A DNA stretch of 64,000 nt, taken from contig CM077115.1 in assembly GCA_039619475.1 (NCBI GenBank), positions 156,773,774 to 156,837,773 on the forward strand, written 5' to 3'. The notes under the pieces are model-generated. The model saw nothing but the letters and a program-made list of their open reading frames with translations, was not told where the DNA came from and did no database searches. Positions 12,300-23,810 of the stretch are shown one piece after another; the stretch's first letter is position 1; every line of letters starts with the position of its first letter. This stretch comes from Icerya purchasi. Lineage: Eukaryota; Arthropoda; Insecta; Hemiptera; Monophlebidae. A program made the position numbers and the translations under genes.

Positions 12300-12812
12300 C
12301 ATGATATGAGAGAAAATATAGAAAACCCCTGTCGTTCAATTAGTGCAACTCTTAGGTATCGGCCGGATATGTACGTTTTCTCTTTTTCTAACAATTGTTC
12401 TTTCTATCTGTCTGTTCAACCTAGTCTTCCTGTTAACCTATGGTTCTCTTTGTTTCCTTTACCTCGTCGTTCTGTTGTTGTCTCCATTATTCGCCTGCAT
12501 TCTTGAGCCATACTCTATTATCTTCTTCTCGTTTTCGTTTTTCGTTGGTTTCTTTTCCACATTGCCCTCTCCACTCAAACGAAGAGTATCGTTCTGCTTT
12601 CTATTCCAATTTGCTGCGAATTAGTATTTCTACTCCGTATTGTGCCCCCTATATCCTGTCTTTTCCTTCTCCACACATCGTTCCCCCCGTTGTTTATTCC
12701 TTCCTATTAGCAATGTCTGACTGCATCAAAATATAACTGATTCATTTCCCTTTCTAATTGTTTTTGGGTAAAAGTCCCTGGTTGACGAGCTCACAAAAAA
12801 AAAAAAAAAAAG
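12300..12812 (+). pseudogene. I/R1-type non-LTR retrotransposon 3' end
   Basis: The last frame ends in ISTPYCAPYILSF ... MSDCIKI and a TAA at 12734-12736, matching the NILTPYC ... RNCINI tail of the minus-strand copy at 3.4 kb. Upstream, C and H residues (PHCPLHSN) sit where that copy has its C/H cluster, but frames are shifted between blocks. The 3' UTR ends in GAGCTCAC followed by an A run at 12794-12811, the element's tail. This is a 5'-truncated, dead insertion on the plus strand. Confidence 0.6.
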
Positions 12813-14220
12813 AAAAAAAGAGTAGTGCAACTGTAAATTGTTTTTTCGACAGTAAGCGAGCGATCTATTATATTGTACCAGTTTGCTTTTGTATTCCGAA
12901 GTTAACCGTCCATAGTGTGTCGCTAGTTTTTAATTTTACGCGTTATATATTTATATATTCTAGCTTGAAGTCGCCGTTGATGCCGACTATCAGTGTTTTT
13001 TTATATTTTTTTTATCTGTTCCAGTCGCGATGTTAAATAAAATAATGTTTTTGAGTCATACCACTTTTTTCTCTAATTTATTAATGCGAGTAGGCGATTG
13101 GCGAACTTGTGAATTTATTATGTACTCGGTGCGAAAAAATATAGTGACCCGGGTCGCTGTGAATAGAAGGCTATTGTTTCGCTTCAGTATTTTTATTTTG
13201 TTTTCTTTCATTCTGTAACCAGCGAGACGCAGAAGTCATGACAATGGAAAGACCTAATAATTATAATATATATATATATATACGCACACTACTCGTTTTT
13301 AGATTATTAACCGTATAAAATCCAAAGTCGATAAATATAATAATAAATTAATTCCCGCGCGTAATTTTTATTAAGATTTTTTGCTTAAGTTTTTAATAAT
13401 GAGATAATTGACCAGAGGTTTTCAAATCCGAATTATTCATTTAGTGTAAATGAATAAAAGAAAAGTTTATAAAGCAACTAAAAAAATAATAATAAAAAAG
13501 AAAGTTAACAGAATGTTTTTTTGCACAAAAAAGGAAAATAAAGTTGCGAATTAGATATATTTAAACAAAAAATTTATTTAAATAAAAATATAAAACAGAA
13601 ATTTTCGGCTAATGTACAACGAAAAAACAGGTATTTATTTTTATCGAGGGTTTGTAAAAAGGTTATATGCAAAATAGGGTTCGAATTACCTACATGAATA
13701 AAGGCGGTGAAAAGCAAGATTAAAATAAGATTTTTCTTCTTCTTCTTTTTTTAAAAATAATATAATAGGTTTTACAAATTCGAAATAAAAACGAAATACC
13801 AGAGAAATTTTAAAAAACATAAATTATAAATAATTATACGTCCTTGTAAAATTTGAGTGGGTGTATATCTCTAATTTTTCTCTACGTTTTTTTAAAATAT
13901 TTAGATAATAATCCAATAGTTACTAGTAATTACATCAGCTTAAAATTTGTATTTAACAAAACAAAGATAATTGCATATTAAATTTTATATATCACTGTTG
14001 TATAGTCAAAATCGGTTAATAGGAACCATCAGAAATACTTTTTGTATTAAAAGAAATCTTATTCAAAGAGTAGCATTTCTTAAAAATTTTAGAATCTGAA
14101 CTAGTAACGTTTGACATTATATTTTGTCATCCTCAGGTTTGCTTGAATCTTTTTTATTATATTTCTACGTCCATTTCGATGTTTTCTAGTACACTTCCGA
14201 TGGCAGCCGTAGTAACATTG
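12813..14220. other. Unassigned AT-rich sequence
   Basis: No gene recognised. A (TA)n tract lies at about 13264-13281. Confidence 0.5.
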
Positions 14221-14320
14221 TCTTTTTTTTTTTTTTTTATTGTGTTGAGCTTGTCAGCAACGGACAATTACCTATCAAAAAGGAAAAATGCAGAACGAAG
14301 GGAAAAGAGTTAAAATATTC
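14221..14320 (-). mobile_element. Non-LTR retrotransposon tail
   Basis: A T run followed by TTGTCAGCAACGGACAATTA, the counterpart of the sequence next to the T run at 2643. Only the extreme 3' end is present. Confidence 0.45.
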
Positions 14321-14639
14321 GTTTAATTAATAAAATTTCCAGGTTATCAATGCGATTTTATGAAAAATGTAAACTCTTTTTATTTTACAATACATTAAAT
14401 GTTCACATTAGGCGAACTTTTCTCATTTTCGTTTTCACATTAGCAGAATAAAATATTGAATAAATATACTGATTAAATTCCGAAACAAATTCGCATTTCG
14501 TATTAATTGTTTCTGCATTATACAAGTTCTACTGTATGTATAACAAGACAATACAAAGACAACAATTAATATTCATTTTTTTGCTTTCCAACAACTAGGA
14601 GAATAAATAAATAAATTTGGAATGAGCTAAATGTTCGAG

Positions 14640-14860
14640 TACTATTGAAAAAAACCCGATAAAACAGAGAATGGTCAAATACTACGGATATATCGCCCTA
14701 AGGAACGATGGCTTAAAGAAAATTATCATACAAAGCAATATAGAAGAAACTCAGTAACGGGGAAGTGAGATACATAAAGGAGATTAAAGTAATAGTAAAT
14801 ATGCCTTTAGTAATGTGTAAGAATGAAGGAAAATAGGAATGTCTCGAGTCTGATCTTAAA
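14640..14860 (+). pseudogene. Non-LTR ORF2 C-terminal remnant, heavily decayed
   Basis: Scattered frames give RNDGLKKIII and YIKEI, echoing the HDGLxKTIIEG ... RYIKEI block at the end of endonuclease/RT-type ORF2 proteins. Several stops and frame changes are present. Confidence 0.35.
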
Positions 14861-15751
14861 CAACCCAAAAAACTTACAATGCTCGGAACGAATAAATGAC
14901 AATGACAGTTTTATGTCATATCGGACTTAATATATTTAAATATGATATTATAAGATACCGAAGTGAATTTTAATTTTTTACTGTAAATTAAATACGAATT
15001 CAAACGGCGCGAAAATATTGATTTTTCGACTGAATAAAAAAAGTCCTATAAATAATTCAAAAATATTTTTTTGTTTTCATTGGCGTATATTTTTGTTTTA
15101 TCTAATAGGAATAAACGAATAAAAATAAAATCTATATATATACACATACACACACGCACACATACATAAATAAACATAGCACAAAGTAAAACTAAGGCAA
15201 TACGAGTTTAAAAAAAGAGGATTTATTTATAACAAATTTTTTGAATTCCTTAATCTATAGGAAATAAGTTAAGAAAGAAGATATATTCAAACACACACAC
15301 ATACATTCATATACACATGAAAATAAATGAAAATCATGAAATAAAATATATTTTTCAAAAGAGGAGCAAAACTAGTTAGTTAACCGTAAACATTTTTCAT
15401 TACACTTTTAATTTCATAATTTTTAACATTATTTCGCAACATTATTGCCTTTACCGCTAATTTTATTAATATTCAGACGGGGCTGAATTTTCTGCTTTCA
15501 AAATTATATAATACAAAATAACAAATTATTGCTTGCGTCAAAACTAGAAATATTTGAATAAATCAAAAAAGATTTACCGTTAACACAAAACAACGCAATT
15601 GTATATTCAAAATTTTATAAAATTTTCATTTTAACTGGAAAAACTCGAACGAGGAGCGCTTTCTTGAATTAGCACTTAAAAACACGTGTTCATCGAAATG
15701 CATAAAAATCGTCTACCTGCTTTCATAAAAATATAACAACCTTTTTGCGCA
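14861..15751. other. AT-rich sequence with CA/TA microsatellites
   Basis: Short (CA)n and (TA)n tracts at about 15135-15165 and 15292-15316. The 3' UTR of the minus-strand CCDC12 gene presumably starts at the right edge, but no clear poly(A) signal was chosen. Confidence 0.4.
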
Positions 15752-18700
15752 CTATGCTTCATCATCATCAACGTCCATTTTACGGTTAGTTAAAGCACCT
15801 AAATTTACACTTGTAGCTAAATCTACTTGACTGTTCGTTAGTCTTTCTCGAATCAACTCAGCTATTGCTTTATTCGTTCTTTTTTCAAGACGATCGAGCT
15901 TCTTTTGAATATCACGTTTCAGATCATATTCTGATTTATTAGGAGCTAGCGCGTTTAAGTTCTGTAAACATAAACATAGTAAATCAATATAAATCTGAAG
16001 TAAGGCACGAACATATATTTTTATCAACATACGATGATTTTAACGTGTATTATGAAAATTAAATATTGATCAAGTAGAATCGTAGGGAATTCTGCGCGTC
16101 CATATCGTGTGGAGTGATAATCTTTCTTTAGTCAATTCGGCACTAGCGAAAGAGCTAAAACAAAGGTCTCTGGTTGGTGTTATAAACGGAAGCGTGTTGT
16201 AAATTGAATGCGATATCGTTATAAATAGCAAAACAATTTAGACTGCACTAAGATCGTGCAGGTCACCAACAGCTCACTCAAAATTTGGCCCAAGCAAGAT
16301 AAAACGATGAAAATGTTGTTTAGTGGATCTGTTTTGGAGTGAGTAAGCGAGTCTGCGGCGCTTTAAAACTGGAAATTTCAACTAGGGAAGTAAACCTCAA
16401 CAGGAAATTATGGCGGAGGGCAACGGGAAACCACCGTCATTAGCTGATCTCTTTTAACATCAATGAGCACAAAGTTTACAGTCATGGCCCCGAGTCTGGG
16501 GTGCCTCTTCAATGGGGCAGGGAGGCTTACAATCTTCCAATGCGCTAAGAGTTGCAAACATCAAAGGAGTTACAACCATCGACTGTTTCTAATGCAGAAA
16601 AATTAGAATATTGGAACGTAGAACGTAAGAAACTTAAATATTACCGGAAAGCTACAGTTGTTATCGATTAAAGAAATGAAAGAATACAACATAGGAATAT
16701 TAGGCGTTTGTGGAACGAATTGGGAAGGCACTGGGCACTTCAAAACGGAGATGGAGAGCTTGAATTATGCTCGGGTAATGATACTTTATCCAGAAACTGT
16801 TAATAAATCTTAATATAATATTTATTAACTATTCATTTATTTTATATAGTCTAAGCAGCTCGAGTTATAATAAGCCGGTTTAATTCATTAAGGTGGTGTT
16901 AAATTGATAAGCTTCGTCTCGTTATCGATGTTACCTGTGCCGGCTATTTTTCAACGTCGCATTACAACTGATTTAATATGTTGTTCTTCGGTCTTTGCCG
17001 TTTTTCGTTGTAACTAGTATATTTCGTTGTTGATAATTCACTATCGTGTTATTTCACACTGTTTTCCTCGTCTTCCTTCACTTCCTTTGTTTTCTTATTT
17101 CTCTTTCCTTTCTTTTCCTTCCCAATTTTGCAATCTTTCCGCGTAAACTCTCGAAGTAGCCCTTTAGGAGCTTCCGGTTTATTCATATATTTTTTTTTGA
17201 TTTACCGGAATATATTTCTTCTTATTTCAAGTGACTATCCATTATTTGAACTATTTTGGTCCTCCGGAAAGCTATAACATCTTTAGCGCAACAGAAACGT
17301 TGTTGGATTTATGTTTCAAAAGGCAGCAGCGTGTTCCCCATTACAATACAGATCAATGAGTAACCGATTTATAACAGCAAAGTTTCATGACTTTCCAGTT
17401 AACATTAATATAATGCAGGTTTATAGTCCTAAGACGCAGAAGCAGAAGAAATTGAATCCCTCTATCAAATGGTTTACGACATTATAGGAACGATACCAGC
17501 TTTAGAAATATTTATAAACAGAAATTTTTCAACGCTAAGGTGAGTCCAAGATCGTGGGTTCTTTTGTCCTTGGTACTCGGAATGATAATGGGGATCGATT
17601 GCTGCTGTAAAAAATTTCATTTTAGGTAATTCTAAGTACCAGTTACCGAAATGTAGATTGTATACGTGGAAATCATCGGATGATTTAACGAGAAATCAAA
17701 TTGATTACATTGTTATTCAACAGACATGAAGAAATGCGTTAAAATCAGTTTGCGCTGCTTTTGGAGCAGACATCAGTGGTGACCATAATTTTTTAATGGC
17801 TAAAATACAGGCGCACAAAGGAAAAGAGTATATACAACAGATGCAAAAAATGGACAAAGATATAAATCTTTTTCAATAAGAATTCCAAGTAATGTCGGGA
17901 AATAATGATACAATCGATATGAATGCAGGGCGAGAAGTGCGGCACTGGCTTAAAAATTACGAAAGTGGACGGTAAAGTAGAAAAGACATCAAATCGGAAG
18001 AATGACCTGAAAAGCTGTGAATTTCGGATGAAACAATTTCTAAAATTGAAAAGAGAAAACTATTCAAACAAAAAGGACAATGAGACCCTGACGAATATAG
18101 AAAATTATCCAGGGAAATTAGGAACGATTGCCGGAGAAATAAAGAGAAATACTAAACTGGATTTATGTCTGGTAAAGGTGCCAAGGAATAAATATTAAAA
18201 GTCAGACTGATCATACCGCGAATTCAATAAAAGTAGTCTTCTTTTGTTTTCTTGACTATGCAAAGGCATTTTATAGCGTTGTCTGGAGTAAACTATTTTT
18301 AATAATTAAAGAAATGGGTGTTCCTCTAGTCACCTCAGTCGACTGGTGCAGAATTTATACAAAGGCAGTATTGCGCCAATCAAAGTGAATTATGCGGAGC
18401 AGAAAGATTTACAATTGAAAAAGATGTCATGCATAATGTCGCCGGTACTGTTTAATACTTATAAAGAACATATAATGAGGAAGGCACTGAAAGACTGAAA
18501 AGGCGGCCTATCTATTGGTGGAAGGCGTATAAGTACTCTTTGATACGCTGATGATACCATAATACTGAAGGGGCTTCAAGAGAAAAAATAGAAGAAATTT
18601 TGCATCAAAGGAATAATTGCTGATTACGGTATGTCATTGAAGTAGGATAAGAACAAAGTTATGGCGGTGAATAGGAGCAATATAATAAGCCATAGAGATA

Positions 18701-20347
18701 CACACATAAATGGTAAATGAAGTAGTGGAATCTTTTGTCTATTAGGGTCTACTGATCAGTTGTCATGGTTCTAGTGAAATGAAAATAAGGAGAAGAATGC
18801 AACTAGAAAAGCAGTAAAAATGCTGTCGCGTATCTAGAAAAGCCACATTAAAAAACAACCAAAAAAGAAATAATGCTAACGTTAAGAAAAGCTGATCAGA
18901 AAAAATTCGACAGTCTGGAAATGTGAATATGGAGAAGAGTGCTTCCCGTTCCTTGGGCGGTGAAACGAACCAATGAATCTATTCTGAATGAAATTTGCAT
19001 AACTGAACGGTTTAGCAATATGTGCAAGCGCCGGATAATACAATATTCTGGGCACATCATGACGAAAGATGATAATCTGGAGAAACTAGTAATTTGGGGA
19101 AAAACGGGTGGTAAACGACGTCATGGAAGGTACCCGATGAGGTGGATAGACTAGATACAAAAACCAATGTAAAGAACTAATTCACAGAATTATAAGAAAA
19201 AAATAAAACCCTATAGGCTGGAAAAAAAATATCGATTAATTGACGGTTGGCACAAAATGATGATGATAAAACGCGAACGAAAAAAAGAAACCAGCTCCCT
19301 CTACACTTGTGAACCTTAACTTCACAATTCCAGACAATCTTGGGATTTACTTTACTTTATTATGTATTCGGTGTAGGGATGCTTCATTATATTTCTTTAA
19401 TGAATTGCAATTCCATTCATAACAACCACCGTCCTTTTACTTTTCATTTGTTTCTGTGAACATTATTCCATCTGAGCTTATGAAAAAAGTCTTTTAATGA
19501 CGGCGGGGTAATTAAAGAATGTTATTTAAAGACAGGAAGGAGGCGAAAAAATTTGTATCAGTTTGTCGCAGATATAGGAAGAAACATTATTGATATGGGG
19601 CAGCAGATGGATCAGTTTTTGGCTTAAAAAAAGTCCAAAACAAATAAAAAATTGATTGAATGGATAAAATGCAATAAATATTATGTATAGAGGAACCCTT
19701 TCAAGCTGTTATATCGAAAGTTGGAAAACATCATCAAGGACTCTTACTAGAAACTGAATACGGAAACCTCGAGCCACTTTTTGTGAATTACGCGATGTGA
19801 TAATTAAAACGCTACCAACTACAATTATTATTAATTACAACATTAAGCTTACGTCAAGGGTAATATACGAATAAATCGTTATGAAAAATACGTAAAAAAA
19901 AGAGTATCTACGCTTCACACAGATACATTAATACATGAATATATCTTATGAGCAGCTCTGCCTTTCCTTTATTGTTTCACTCAACATAGGAATTACCTAC
20001 TTTTTTCTTTCAGCCGTCGACGGGCTGGCTTTTTTTTCGCGGGTCAGAATCTACAAAAATAAATAAGTGTGATAGCTGACACACACACATATTATTTACA
20101 ACGTAATTCTTAGACCGGCCCCCATTAGCAAAAATGTTCCAATTTTAGGTAACGAAAGTTAAATGTTAAATAAACGTCATTCTTAATCATGCACCTATTA
20201 GATTTTGTAGTAAAAAAATGTATCATGTCGGTAAAAATAATGTTGTAATTTTTGATCATTTTTTATACAAAGTATAAAAGAGAAAAAGAACATGTAAGTG
20301 AGAAGGATAAAAGAGCAGATCCCCTTTGAGGCCAAAATGGCCGAGGT

Positions 20348-20388
<41 letters not shown>

Positions 20389-21183
20389 CTTTTTTGGTAA
20401 TTTTGTCGATTACATAATATTACTTATTTATTTTTTTGTTTTTCATGAAAAAAAAAAGAAATCTATAATATTGTCTAAAAATGTTAATACAACTATGGTT
20501 TACCTTAAAGTTAAAACCAATCTTTCTCTTAGCGAAAAAATAAAAATTCATACACAACAATATATCAAGTATTAGTGCGTGTAAATTATTTTTTATTTTC
20601 TATTTTTTAAAATAGTCGATGCAAAAGAGACACTTTTGTACGTACTAATTAAAATTCATGTATAATTTATAAAAATGGTTATTTAAAATATACCCACAAC
20701 GTATGCCATAAAGTAAACATAAATACTATATTAAAATACACAAAAGTGTAAACAAATGAAAAATGTAAATACTAACAATCTCTTGCATCACAGGTCCAGT
20801 AAAATTTAACTGATCTTTAACTTCATTTTCTAAATCACTCGGTTTAGCAGGTGGTACAATATTTTCTTTAACAATATTATCTTCCGAATTGTAATTCCGG
20901 AATTTTAATCTATCATATACAAATTAAAGTTTTATATTAGTTCGATACATGCCGATTACTGTCAATTCAATAATAGTATAAAATAATGGTGAACATTTAT
21001 ATTAAGTGTCACATTCAAGACTTGGATATATTACGTGTCAAAGAAAAACTAACCAGAAACTTGACTGTATAAAAGAATTTAAATTACATTTACTTGCAGG
21101 TAATGTTAAATTTTAATGTCCAAAAAAAAGAAAAGTAAAAACAACTTAACTATTAAATTTTATATTCATTACATCATAAAATC

Positions 21184-21215
<32 letters not shown>

Positions 21216-21447
21216 TGGAAAAAAACACATTCATGCAAACTTAAACAGCAAAATGAAATGGGTCGTCCAATCTAGACTTTTATCAAAGTAATAAATTCAA
21301 AGTTGTTACTTACTTCGGAAAATCGAATTTATTATTTGTATTTAAATTATCAGCACTATTTTCGCTTCTCTTTTGCTTTAACAAGAGAAGCCTTTCTTTT
21401 CTTTTTAAAGATTCATTATATGCTTCCGTGGTCTCCTCGTTTTCCAT
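15752..21447 (-). CDS. CCDC12: CCDC12 / Cwf18-type spliceosome component, three coding exons
   Basis: Exons on the minus strand are 21447-21314, 20909-20777 and 15961-15752, giving about 158 residues. The human protein is of similar size (166 by recollection). Junctions are canonical: GTAAGT after exon 1, GATAG before exon 2, GTTAGT after exon 2 and TTTACAG before exon 3; phases are 2 and 0. Exon 1 encodes a charged stretch with LKRKERLLLLKQKR, exon 2 RNYNSEDN and PPAKPSDLEN, exon 3 LAPNKSEYDLKRD and KRTNKAIAELIRERL. These match the order of blocks in CCDC12 (RLRNY.PED, VPQAKP, LAPRKPDWDLKRD, KRTQRAIAELIRERL). The family is a nuclear spliceosome component. The ATG lies 12 nt after a good 3' splice site (TTTTTACAG, 21460-21468), so a 5' UTR exon probably exists upstream. 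The acidic C-terminus is DVDDDEA. Intron 2 (4.8 kb) holds a dead retroelement. It looks functional. Confidence 0.92.
16300..19240 (+). pseudogene. Endonuclease-RT non-LTR retrotransposon, dead
   Basis: Readable segments, in order, are: a 5' leader block (GGAGGGCAACGGGAAACCAC at 16413), an endonuclease start at about 16600-16800 (EMKEYNIGILGVCGTNWEGTGH), more endonuclease at 17300-17470 (NRFITAKFHDFPVN, QVYSPKT), RT at 18230-18490 (DYAKAFYSVVW across a frame change, LVQNLYKGSIAPIKVNYAE, CIMSPVLFNTY) and the C-terminus at 18939-19154 (VPWAVKRTNESILNEI, YSGHIMTKDDNLEKL). Stops and frameshifts separate nearly all blocks. The element lies inside intron 2 of CCDC12, in the opposite orientation. It resembles the RTE/CR1-like 'endonuclease-reverse transcriptase' elements common in insects; the clade was not resolved. 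Confidence 0.75.
19277..19365 (+). mobile_element. tRNA-like SINE, 3' fragment (copy 3)
   Basis: GAACCTTAACTTCACAAT and GCTCCCTCTAC match the 3' half of the SINE at 4381-4637, including the terminal TTTACTTTA. It sits directly on the 3' end of the dead retroelement. Confidence 0.6.
20351..20385. repeat. (TA)n microsatellite
   Basis: 35 bases of alternating A/T within intron 2 of CCDC12. A second shorter tract is at about 21184-21208 in intron 1. Confidence 0.95.
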
Positions 21448-21882
21448 TTTAATACTACTCTGTAAAAATATTATTATTACAAATAAACAACATTCCTCCA
21501 AAATGCCGGGTTTTCAAGTTTCACCAACAGTTATCAAAATAAACACCACAGAAAAATTTGGACGGCAATCATAAATTCGCCTTATGTTACCTAATCTATG
21601 GTTAAATACCTTTAACTTATGAAAATTTAGTTATGTTTTTTATTTATTACGGTTAATTTATTATTTATAAAGGAAAATTGCGTTTATTACACATATTTAA
21701 AAATAAATTTAAAATATTAAACGATTACAAAAAATAAGAAACGAACTAGATTTTTTTACTTAGCAAATTCGTTGCAATGGGCACTCGAAAAAAGTACATT
21801 TCACATTCTACACTTCGTATTTCACATTCTTTGCTGCAGTGAGCAACAAGCCTTTAGTGTTTTATGGAAAATTGGTGTAATT

Positions 21883-21955
21883 GACAGGACGTAAGATTTC
21901 CAAATTGTGTGAAGAGGTTAAGTTTTAGGAGGAAGGAGCAGAAAAGCAAAAAGAA
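21883..21955 (+). repeat. Inverted promoter-region repeat, left arm
   Basis: The left member of an inverted pair with 23521-23592. It carries CCAAATTGTGTGAAGAGGTTA and TTTTAGGAGGAAGGAGCAG. It lies about 440 bp upstream of the CCDC12 start codon, with the hAT-type element between the two arms. Confidence 0.6.
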
Positions 21956-22013
21956 CATAATTATCATATTTCTAATGGATAATAATAAGAATGTATGAAT
22001 TTATATTTTGTAC

Positions 22014-23314
22014 TAGAGGTGTGTAACTCAGTACTGATTCGAATCTTTCTACTGATTTGATAGATTCGAAACAGTAATATGAATAACGGTAACTCAGTAA
22101 CTCTTTTGACTCACTAATTCAGTAGTCTACAGAATTAAAACAAATTACCCTGTGATCTATGATTGTAACAGATGTTTAATTTACAAAGAAATTTTAATTT
22201 ACAAAACAACAACTAATAAGAATTTTTTAAGTGCTTTAATAATTACTACTTTGCTGTATTAGTTTCAAAACAACTGAACAAATTTAGAATTTGTTGTTAA
22301 AACAATTTAAACAGCCTGTTAATTAGCTTGTAATTCCAAATATGAAGTTGTTTAACTTCAAACACTTGCTTTAACGATCCGTTCTTTTTATCTGCATATT
22401 TAACACCTTCAAATATATAAAATAATTATTACTTAATATATAAATATATTACACAATTAAATATTTCACAAGTTTTATAAAATATTAGATTTGTTGTTTT
22501 CTAACAAAATTTCTACAAACTTCCTTACTTCCAGTGGTAATTAGAATTTGTTACAGAAATTAACTTTACCACTCAAAATACTGTGTATTAGTAACTAAAG
22601 TTCATTTTAGTAATTGTTAAAATTATTCAAAATTCAAAATATAATAAAATATTTCTTTAGTTTTAAACATTCCTTTGCAATTACAGCTTCATAACTAACT
22701 AAACGTCATAATTAGTTTTTTTAAATTCTACTTCTAATTTTGTTTGTATTACATTTTTTCAATTTTTCGTTATTTATAAAGAAAGTTCTTTAAAAAAGTA
22801 ATACGGCGCTAAAGTTTAATTCGCCACTTTTATTTTTTCTACAAATGTTAATTTAAATGATACACAGTAACTTTTATAATAAAAACAAACTTGACACAAC
22901 GTATAAATTAATACAATTATAATTAATAATACTACAAGTTATTTTTCTAATTTATTTTTACACAATAAACGATACTAACTATTAACTTTAGCCTATTTAC
23001 ACGTTTCTCTGTAATACTGCATAATATGTTTATTTTTTAAAAAAATTATACCTATTAAAATGTAATAAAAAATGATTTCTAAACCTGTCAGTTGAAAACC
23101 CTATAATTGCAACTGCTTGAGAATAATTTCGGATACGCTTCTTTAACATTTCATTGTCGTGGATGAGAATCACTCAGTGAATAATTCAGAGTTAAATGTT
23201 TTAATTGATTTACTGATTCAACTGAGTTACTGAGTTACTGATTGTATACAATCAATTTACTAAGTCAGATTCAAAAGAGTCACTCACTGTAATGAGTTAC
23301 TTTTCCCATCTCTA
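22014..23314. mobile_element. Non-autonomous hAT-type element, 1301 bp
   Basis: Flanked by a perfect 8-bp duplication TTTTGTAC (22006-22013 and 23315-23322). The ends are inverted: TAGAGGTGTG on the left and, read from the right, TAGAGATGGG; this fits the YAGNG rule for hAT termini. Just inside both ends are clusters of ACTGAGTTAC/GTAACTCAGT motifs in both orientations (22025-22120 and 23160-23300), a typical subterminal binding-site arrangement. The interior is AT-rich with no transposase frame. It splits the shared intergenic region of CCDC12 and CHCHD7. Confidence 0.85.
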
Positions 23315-23520
23315 TTTTGTACATATTTTTATTTTTTATTTTTTAAAATTAAATTCTCTTTACCAATTGAAATATAAATTACACATAAAACTCAAATGCA
23401 CACAAGGATTTATATTTACATCTTGCTCATCAAATATTATTTATATTTAATAAATTATAATAGTAAAGAAAGACTGTTATTTTCTGTTCCTTTAGTAACT
23501 GTTGGTTTTATTTACCTGTA

Positions 23521-23592
23521 CTTTTCGCATTCCTGCTCTTTCCTCCTAAAGCTTAACCTTTTCCCGCAATTTGGAAATCTAACGTCTTGTGT
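23521..23592 (-). repeat. Inverted promoter-region repeat, right arm
   Basis: The reverse complement matches 21883-21955 through the phrases ATTTCCAAATTG, GGTTAAG, TTTAGGAGGAA and GAGCAG. It lies about 220 bp upstream of the CHCHD7 start codon. Confidence 0.6.
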
Positions 23593-23810
23593 GAAATTGT
23601 ATCCCATCGTAAATTTATTCATTAGAGTGCCGATTTGGATTATAGTTGAAAGTAATTTCAGGAATTGTAGTTAACTCTAATTTTTAATTTTTTCAACTAA
23701 AAACCAAATCGTGCTCTTTTCTTCCCAATTTATTAAAGTAATTATTTTAAAAAAAATGTAATTATATTTGTAAAATAATTTGTAAATTTTAAGAATGAAA
23801 TTTGTACAGC

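Noticed and set aside
12306..13218. Several overlapping plus-strand ORFs
   Set aside because: Only the final frame to 12736 matches a known tail (non-LTR C-terminus); the others are Phe/Ser-rich frames of T/C-rich sequence.
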